Assembly: GCF_964340395.1 (NCBI RefSeq)
Contig: NC_135568.1
Coordinates: 21,095,081-21,159,080 of the forward strand
Source of the DNA: Glandiceps talaboti
Taxonomy: Eukaryota > Hemichordata > Enteropneusta > Spengelidae
Length of the DNA: 64,000 bases
Direction: 5' to 3'
Shown here in pieces: positions 57,602 to 64,000 of this stretch (position 1 is its first letter; the number at the start of each line of letters is the position of its first letter). The position numbers were made by a program, and so were the translations under genes. Below the pieces are notes generated by a model, which worked only from the letters and a program-made list of their open reading frames with translations, did not search any database and had not been told where the DNA came from.

Positions 57602-59232
57602 TATTATGTATATAATACTAAATATTTAACTTTTTTTAAAAAACAACAGTTGTAAAAAAGTTGAGCTCTTTACAAGTTTTTACAAGCCTAGTTGAGATTT
57701 ATACAGTGAACTGGTGGCATGCATGACTAAACAGAGAATACAATACGTCACTGCTGTGTCATTACTCTTTATCCTTGATCTCATGACCTCTAGTAGTGTT
57801 CCAACAGGTACATGGTAAAATGTGTTGCCGTATTAATGCAATCATTGTAAAAAAAAAAAGCAAAAAAACCAGTGCCTGTTGTACAGACTTTTTTTCTTTC
57901 TATTTTTTTGGTGTCAATCAAATCTCAATTTACTCTCGTACAATTAGTTTAGTACGGGTTTATTACTTTGTTAATGGCCAATTGAAATTATTTATTGAGA
58001 TCGAGACTTTTGTGCCTTTTAAACATAATAATTTTTATATTATGTGTACACAAAATTTTTGTCTGTCTGTACAACAGTGGCCAAGCACTAGGTTTTTTCG
58101 CTATGGTTCCTCGCTACGCCTGTCTTAGGTTGTTACCCACACGAGTATCCTTACCTGTCATCGGCTGACAGTTTTTGGAACCATAGCAGGTGCTGCGCAA
58201 AGCGCCAATTTATATATAATTTGACTTTTTATATATATGATAATATTGAAAGTAAAACTCTATCTACGGTTTGAGTGTTTCCAATAATGCATTTGTTAAT
58301 ACTTGTATTAACAGTTAATGTTGATGAAAATAATGTACAAACATACAATCAATTATAGATTAATAATTATATAACTAAAACTATAAAATTTTCACTAAAT
58401 TTTTGTCATTATTTTGTTTTTTTCTTGTTAAACAGTAACCGAACAGCATTCTGGGTCTATTCTATGTAAATTAGGTTACACTGTTAGTCAGTGAGTATAT
58501 CATCAGCCGCCTTATTTTTCGGCATTTTCAACTCGCCGTAACTTTCACTAGAGTTCCCCATTTTAGATACTGTAAACACCTAAACCTCAACTGACATCTC
58601 TTCTTTTATATCAGCAACACAAATTTTGGAATTACATTTAGGAATACCGATTTTCCAACGAATTCGGGACGCATACTTGAGACCTGGAAATTAGGTTACA
58701 GTACTATAAAGTAGCTACACTCGCTGCGCTTTGGTTGAGTGCTTACAGGCCTTATTTTTCGGCATTTTCAACTCACTGTAACTTTCACTAGAGTTCACCA
58801 TTTTAGATACTGAAAACACCTAAACCTCTACTGACATCTCTTCTTTCATGCCAGCAACACAAATTTTAGAATTACATTTAGGAATACCGATTTTCCGACG
58901 AATTCGGGATGCATACTTGAGCCCAGAAGTAAAGGTCATAGAGGTGAAGGATGTCGACGACGTAAACACCATATACTGTGAAGTCATGAGCCTATTGTGA
59001 GTCTATTGTCAGTGTATTGACCTTTGACTGGACATGCCTGAGGCTGCCTGAGGCTGTCAAGCCTACCGAGGCGTTCAATTTAGACAAATGGGCTGGTGTA
59101 TTAATAGATTGTTTACACTATCAATCGGCTGCACTGCCGTTGGTAACACGGTTCAAAAACCCTTCCACAGTGGAACGACATTGATATAACAGTGAATGCC
59201 AGTGAAACGACAGTGTTATTTTTGTGTTTACA
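57602..59232. other. Non-coding right arm of the Polinton, with a 240-bp tandem duplication
   Basis: No convincing gene is present. Two units offset by 240 bp start at 58,510 and 58,750 (CCTTATTTTTCGGCATTTTC) and run to GCATACTTGAG. A perfect 11-bp inverted pair GCTATGGTTCC / GGAACCATAGC brackets 58,100-58,187. A 110-codon ORF at 57,796 is low-complexity and not called. Confidence 0.6.
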
Positions 59233-59330
59233 CAAATTTAATGTAGATTAAGCCATTTATTTAAAGTAAAAAAGGTGAAATATTGGGGTTGTTGCTTCAT
59301 TGCGTTCATACTGCTACTATCTATACTACT
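59233..59330 (-). repeat. Right terminal inverted repeat of the Polinton
   Basis: The inverse of 46,826-46,925. It reads outward as AGTAGTATAGATAGTAGCAG, then TATGAACGCAATGAAGC, with a few substitutions relative to the left end. Confidence 0.88.
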
Positions 59331-59530
59331 TATGCATATATCCCAAGCAGCCATGACCACGCCCATAGCAACAGCCAAACGGTTGTGTATTTCACAAAGA
59401 TAACAGGGATTAATAGACAATTGAATAAACATTCAAAAATGTATGTAAACTTGCCTAGCAACAAGACCATGCCCATGGCAACAGCCAAATGATCACATAT
59501 ATTGGGAAGATAAGAGGATTACTAGACACA
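59331..59530. repeat. Family III repeat, right part, including right Polinton target duplication
   Basis: It opens with TATGCA and continues with the TAGCAACAAGACC-type modules, completing the copy begun at 42,408. The distal CAGTTGTGCTA end is missing. Confidence 0.8.
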
Positions 59531-61270
59531 TGAATACACATTTAACCAGATTTAAACTGAATGCCTCCCGTAAGGGAATCACTAATTATGCAAATAACTC
59601 ATTAAACTAAAAAAAACATGGTAACAGGCTTTGTTTTTTGGACAAGCGTGCTTTCTAAAGAGTGTATGATGCTGCTTAATTACTGAATATCGTTCATTAT
59701 TCAAAATACTCATTAAAGGAAAAAGTTGTAGCAACAAACTTCATAGGACAGGTGCGTATTATTATGGTTGATGTACGTATCATATTATATGAAATTTGAA
59801 GCTTGCATTTTTAAGATACAACCTAGTTACCTAAAATCAATAATTATGCAAATTTTTCATTAAAACTAAGCTATATAAAAGATTTTATAGGACATATCTG
59901 CTTTGTTATGGTTAACGTATGTACTAAATTGTATTGAAATTGAAGTATGCAGTCTTAAGATATAGCCTAATTACCGAAAATCATTAATTATGCAAATTAT
60001 TCATTAACACTGTAAGGTACATCAACTAACTTTATAGGACATACACAATTTGTTATGGTTAATGTATGTACTGAATTGTATTGAAATTGAAGTATGCAGT
60101 CGGAAGATATAGCCTAATTACCAAGAATCATTAATGCAAATTACTCATGTCCAAAGCCATAACTCAGACATGCTTGAACAGATTTCATTCAAAGTTGGTA
60201 TTAGGACAGTGTTCTATGACATACATGTGCATATCCATTTTCACCGTGATACAATCCAATATGCCTGGCAGCCATTTTGTTTGCGAATTTTCCATGTCCA
60301 AAGCCATAGATGTGCATATCCATTTTCACCATGATACGGTCCAATATGCCTGGCAGCCATTTTGTTTGCGAATTTTCCATGTCCAAAGCCATAACTCAGA
60401 CATGCTTGAACAGATCTCATTCAAAGTTGGTAATCCAACAGTGTTCTATGACATACATGTGCATATTCATTGTTGTTGTGATACGATCCAATATGGCCAC
60501 CTGGCAGCCATTTTGTTTGCGATTTTCCTATGTCCAAAGCCATAGCTCAGACATGCTTGAACAGATCTCATTCAAAGTTGGTATTAGGACAGTGTTCTAC
60601 GACATACATGTGCATATCCATTTGTTGTCATGATACGATCCAATATGGCCGCCTGGCAGCCATTTTGTTTGTGAATTTTCCATGTCCATAGCCATAACTC
60701 AGACATGCTTGAACAGATCTCATTCAAAGTTGGTATTAGGACAGTGTTCTATGACATACATGTGCATATCCATTTTCGTTGTGATACGATCCCCCATACC
60801 CGACCCATCCATTATTGTTGTAGGCATGTTCCATGCCAACATGCAGACACAACATATCTAAGTCTGTTTGATGTAGGTTCACAAGTGTTGTTGTGTGATC
60901 AGAGTAGTGATAATTCCTTAAAACCCAATCAATGACTATGTCATTCTCAATGACTTGTTCATTAATGCTGTAAGATACATCAACAAATTTTATAGGACAA
61001 ATGTATGTTATGTTTAACGAATATACTAAATTATATTGAAATTGAAGTATGCAGTCTTAAGATATTGCGTAATTAGTTGATTTCATTAATATGCAAATAT
61101 CTCTAATTAAACATTAACAGATCTGGCTCAAAACCTAATCAGGTCTAGCTATTACCCTAGAGATTATATATCCCAAATTTCATTACAATTGAGCCAGCCG
61201 ATTTTTAGATAATGATGACACAGACAGACAGACAGACAGACAGACACACAGACACACAGACACACCTTCC
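59531..61270. repeat. AT-rich tandem family (about 125-130 bp) with (CAGA)n end, split by family I
   Basis: Recurring blocks contain TTAATTATGCAAATTATTCA, GGACATA and TTGAAATTGAAGTATGCAGT, with copies near 59,800, 59,930, 60,060 and 61,000. The 3' block contains GAGCCAGCCGATTTTTAGAT followed by a (CAGA)n run at 61,211-61,237. No coding signal. Confidence 0.6.
60149..60958 (+). repeat. Family I element, copy 6, 5'-truncated
   Basis: It begins within a 151-bp module (GTCCAAAGCCATAACTCAG), lacks the hairpin and (TCCG)n lead, and has about five modules, the first two shortened. The usual 3' block ends GTCATTCTCAATGAC. The flanks (TTACTCAT / TAATGCTG) match an unbroken unit of the AT-rich family. 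Confidence 0.72.
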
Positions 61271-61279
61271 CCTTTTAAT

Positions 61280-61400
61280 ACCTCCCAGTATGACAATGAG
61301 ACAGCATACCGAGACCAGGTGGACAGAATTGTTGGTTGGTGTGCCGATAATAACCTTGAGTTGAATGTTGATAAGACAAAAGAAATTATCGTAGAAGGGT
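61280..61400 (+). pseudogene. LINE reverse transcriptase scrap
   Basis: Forty codons contain YRDQVDRIVGWCADNNLELN, then VDKTKEIIVE, the conserved block just after the YADD site in many LINE RTs. Both ends are cut: by the (CAGA)n block on the left and by the BEL/Pao fragment on the right. Confidence 0.7.
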
Positions 61401-62482
61401 CCGTTAGCATATCATTGTCAATTGGTTCGTAGGGTAGAGTATTCAGGAGACGTCCATGTAATAGTAGTGATGGTGTTAATGGTTCGTAGTCATCTGGGCA
61501 GTCACTGGCGTAAGTGATTGGGCGATTGTTGTTTCTACTTCTGTAACCAGAGTAGGGAGTTCATCTAAAATGATGTGGGCGTGACCTAACACCTTTTTGA
61601 GTTTGTGGTTATAGTCAGTCCGATTAATCTTTCCCAAAATCCACCAAACGATTGGGCTCATTTGTACATCCATTCTACACGATGATTATTCATGTAGTCT
61701 TTGAATTCAGGGGAATTCAACAAATTTGTAATTTCTTCCACAGCGTTGAGGTATGTCATCGCGTTATCTGATATCATCTTAGTGGGTTGCGATCTTCTTG
61801 CAGCAAATCTGCAGAATGCGTTGAGGAAGGAAACTGTTGATAAATTTGTCACAAAGATGAATGGCATGAGTGACAGCGCATATGAATAAACAGATGAATG
61901 ATTTACCTTCGTTGGCATGGCTACCCTTGGTAACGTAGAGAGTTCCGATGAAGTCAACTCCAGTCACTGTGAAGGGTTGGGCTTGGTTGACACAGCATGA
62001 CTGTAATGATGGAGATATCAGCATGTCGCATCGGCATTTTCGAAGCGCCGCCTTGACAGCTTTGTATATACTTGGTATTTAATAGCATTGACGTATGTGT
62101 GTCACTGTAGACTGTATTCTGGAGTGAAAGACTTTTATAAAGTGGGCATGTCTAATCAATAGATGAGTAAACTTGTGGTTTCGCGGCAAAAGCGGGAAAT
62201 TGCGTAGAGTAGTGGATTGGTGCATTGTGTAATCTCAAGCCGAAATGAAGTATTCCTTTTCCGTCTAGAAATAAACGAAGTTGTGTCACAAGCGGTTCAT
62301 TCACTGGAGATTTTTTAGACAAGGCTGCAATTTCTTTGTCCAAAGTTTCAGCTTGTATTATTTTGATCCATAGATTTTCAGCTTCTCTTATTTCTTTGGG
62401 TGAGGGTGAACCTGTAGTGCAATTTTCATCATTTCCTTTAGTAGCAGTCACGAATCTCAATACCAGCACAGTAACTCTTATT
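61396..62482 (-). pseudogene. BEL/Pao LTR-retrotransposon integrase fragment, broken
   Basis: On the minus strand the first block (62,469-62,152) holds REAENLWIKIIQ and GLRLHNAPIHYS, the segment preceding the integrase zinc finger in Pao-type polyproteins. Later blocks in shifted frames hold TVTGVDFIGTLYV (first catalytic Asp), KSFICLFICAVTHAIHL, KMISDNAMTYLNA (second Asp) and, near 61,630, a Trp-Glu region (GGFWERLIG) with the third catalytic residue. A distal LTPSLLLHGRLLNTLPYE matches the family's C-terminal signature. Several frameshifts occur and no LTR was found. It is cut at the right by a family I element. Confidence 0.75.
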
Positions 62483-63052
62483 AGTCCCCGCCGGACGAAG
62501 TCTGGGACGGGGACTTATGGATTGGGTTCCGTCTGTCCGTCCGTCCGTCCGTCCGTCCGTCCGTCCGTGTGTGCGTCTGTCCGCAGCTGTATCTTGGAGA
62601 TGCCTGGACCGATTTTTTTCAAACTTGGTACAGGGGCAACATACAATGGCATACATATGCACGTCAATTTGTTTCATGATACGATCCAATATGGCTGCCT
62701 GGCAGCCATTTTGTTTGCGAATTTTCCATGTCCAAAGCCATAACTCAGACATGCTTGAAGAGATCTCATTCAAAGTTGGCATTAGGACAGTGTTCTATGA
62801 CATACATGTGCATATTTATTGTTGTTGTGATATGATCCAATATGGCCGCCTGGCAGCCATTTTTTTTGCGATTTTTCTATGTCCAAAGCCATAACTCAGA
62901 CATGCTTGAACAGATCTCATTCAAAGTTGGTATTAGGACAGTGGTCTATGACATACATGTCCAAGTCCATTTTCGTCGTGATACAATCCAATATGGCTGC
63001 CTGGCAGCCATTTTGTTTGTGAATTTTCCATGTCCAAATCCATAACTCAGAC
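62483..63052 (+). repeat. Family I element, copy 7, 3'-truncated
   Basis: Intact hairpin (GTCCCCGCCGGAC / GTCTGGGACGGGGAC), a long (TCCG)n run, the lead block and about two and a half 151-bp modules, ending abruptly after CATAACTCAGAC. The 3' block is missing. Confidence 0.8.
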
Positions 63053-64000
63053 CAAGGGCTTGAGGCAACAATTCTGGTGTCTATAACAATATTGAATAAC
63101 GCCGTGAATATAGACAACATCAACAAGTTCCATCAAGTTCTTGTTTATCATTATGTTCAGTATTTTGAATCGCTTATTAATATCTAATTATAATACACAG
63201 AGAAATACATATATTTAACTCGATCGAATCGCGCTGGAATACAAATAGAATATACGGGACACTGCTGTGGAGTGTACTGATTGAATAGCGCGCCAACAGT
63301 CATAGAATTTACTTCTCTGTCTCGTCACGCGATCGCGAGATCGAATGATTCGAATCTTGGAATTGGAAAATTCAACCTCCTTGAGCTTGGCATTTGCTCA
63401 ATTTGCTCATTTGCTAAAAAAGGAGGGGTAGGACACTTTGGTGTTCTTTTTCGTCGTAAGCTTGACACCACATCGCCCTCGTTCACGGATGCTTTCTGTT
63501 TCGGGCAAACTTATGAGTATTTGTTTACTCAGTCAAATGATGTTGTTACGTTTTCTCTTTCATTCAAAGGTATATTTTGAAGAAACACATATGATGACTA
63601 ATGTTTAATGATTATTTTTACGTAATTTTTTGAAAATAATATAGACCGGAATCGACTGTGTGTTCGAGCCTACCACAACTCCACTGTACGTCAGATTACC
63701 CAAAGTGCAGTATGATTTGTATGCTCGGAGATCAAAGGCGCAGCGCCGACACATACATTGTTGTTGGTTCTACACATGCATTACGTTGTATATGTCACTT
63801 TTGAAGAAAATATCTGACGGCTATCGCGTTGTTCCTGCTGTCCCAAAGTAATCATTAAAAAGAAATAAAATTTACTCAGTCATGAATTTATTTGTCTCTT
63901 TCTTTTTGCTCAAAAGCCAGGGGTTTAGTACACATAATTTACCGAGCTGTGGTGCATGCATAGCGTAGCGTACATGGGTCTAAGTTTATCTGCTTTCTGC
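63053..64000. other. Unassigned sequence with two short ORFs and a polyadenylation-type signal
   Basis: ORFs of 99 codons (63,281-63,580) and 63 codons (63,660-63,851) lie on the plus strand, followed by AATAAA at 63,863. The GC content and CG count rise relative to the surrounding introns. A GT...AG pair (63,570/63,650) could join them, but the direct joint soon meets a stop, and no domain is recognised. It could be an end of an unrelated transposon or a diverged gene; not called as coding. Confidence 0.3.

Larger units (their letters stand above)
46826..59330 (-). mobile_element. Polinton/Maverick, complete ends, decayed interior (12.5 kb)
   Basis: Terminal inverted repeats begin AGTAGTATAGATAGTAGC at 46,826 and end with the inverse at 59,330. 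They stay similar for about 100 bp and are flanked by TATGCA on both sides (46,820-46,825 and 59,331-59,336). AG-starting ends and a 6-bp duplication are Polinton hallmarks. Integrase and protein-primed DNA polymerase B remnants confirm the class. Most genes lie on the minus strand. Two nested transposons add 3.8 kb. No FtsK/HerA-type packaging ATPase or Ulp1-like protease is seen and polymerase B lacks most of its length, so the copy is non-autonomous. Confidence 0.93.

Overview
The window is metazoan nuclear DNA, AT-rich and densely packed with repeats. It carries spliced exons with GT-AG introns, a Polinton/Maverick, CR1/L2-type LINEs, a BEL/Pao fragment, hAT-, Harbinger- and TTAA-type DNA transposons, and elements with tandem-repeat cores like those described from bivalves and other marine invertebrates. 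A marine invertebrate is the best guess; the phylum cannot be fixed from this sequence.

Host gene (736-41,154, + strand). Eight internal exons with matching splice phases encode 601 contiguous residues of a large BEACH-family scaffold protein of the neurobeachin-like (NBEAL1/NBEAL2) type. The segment runs up to just before the PH-BEACH module. Neither the start nor the PH, BEACH or WD40 exons are present, so the gene extends off both ends, and the intron after the last visible exon is at least 22.8 kb. Exons make up only about 3% of the window.

Introns, left to right: 1.0-4.5 kb, a family III repeat split by a TTAA-flanked foldback element; 5.7-7.6 kb, a second family III copy; 7.8-8.6 and 10.4-11.9 kb, family I elements with 151-bp tandem cores; 12.2-13.0 kb, a Harbinger-like MITE; 14.0-19.2 kb, a 53-55-bp minisatellite split by a family I element; 19.7-20.95 kb, a 32-bp minisatellite; 21.1-26.1 kb, a 59-bp satellite broken by a hAT-like element and a 5'-truncated LINE; 26.3-37.8 kb, an 11.5-kb array of about 295 copies of a 39-bp unit; 38.1-39.0 kb, a long inverted repeat; 39.2-42.4 kb, more family I elements and a LINE tail.

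Nested block (42.4-59.5 kb). One family III repeat has been split first by a CR1/L2-type LINE and then by a 12.5-kb Polinton with terminal inverted repeats and a perfect 6-bp target duplication (TATGCA). The Polinton holds a retrovirus-type integrase, a C-terminal remnant of protein-primed DNA polymerase B, a jelly-roll capsid candidate and several unassigned ORFs. Two further transposons sit inside it, each interrupting a gene. Most Polinton genes are broken or truncated and no packaging ATPase or protease was seen, so this is a decayed, non-autonomous copy.

Right end (59.5-64 kb): an AT-rich tandem family, another family I element, a LINE RT scrap joined to a BEL/Pao integrase fragment, a last family I element, and about 950 bp without a firm assignment.
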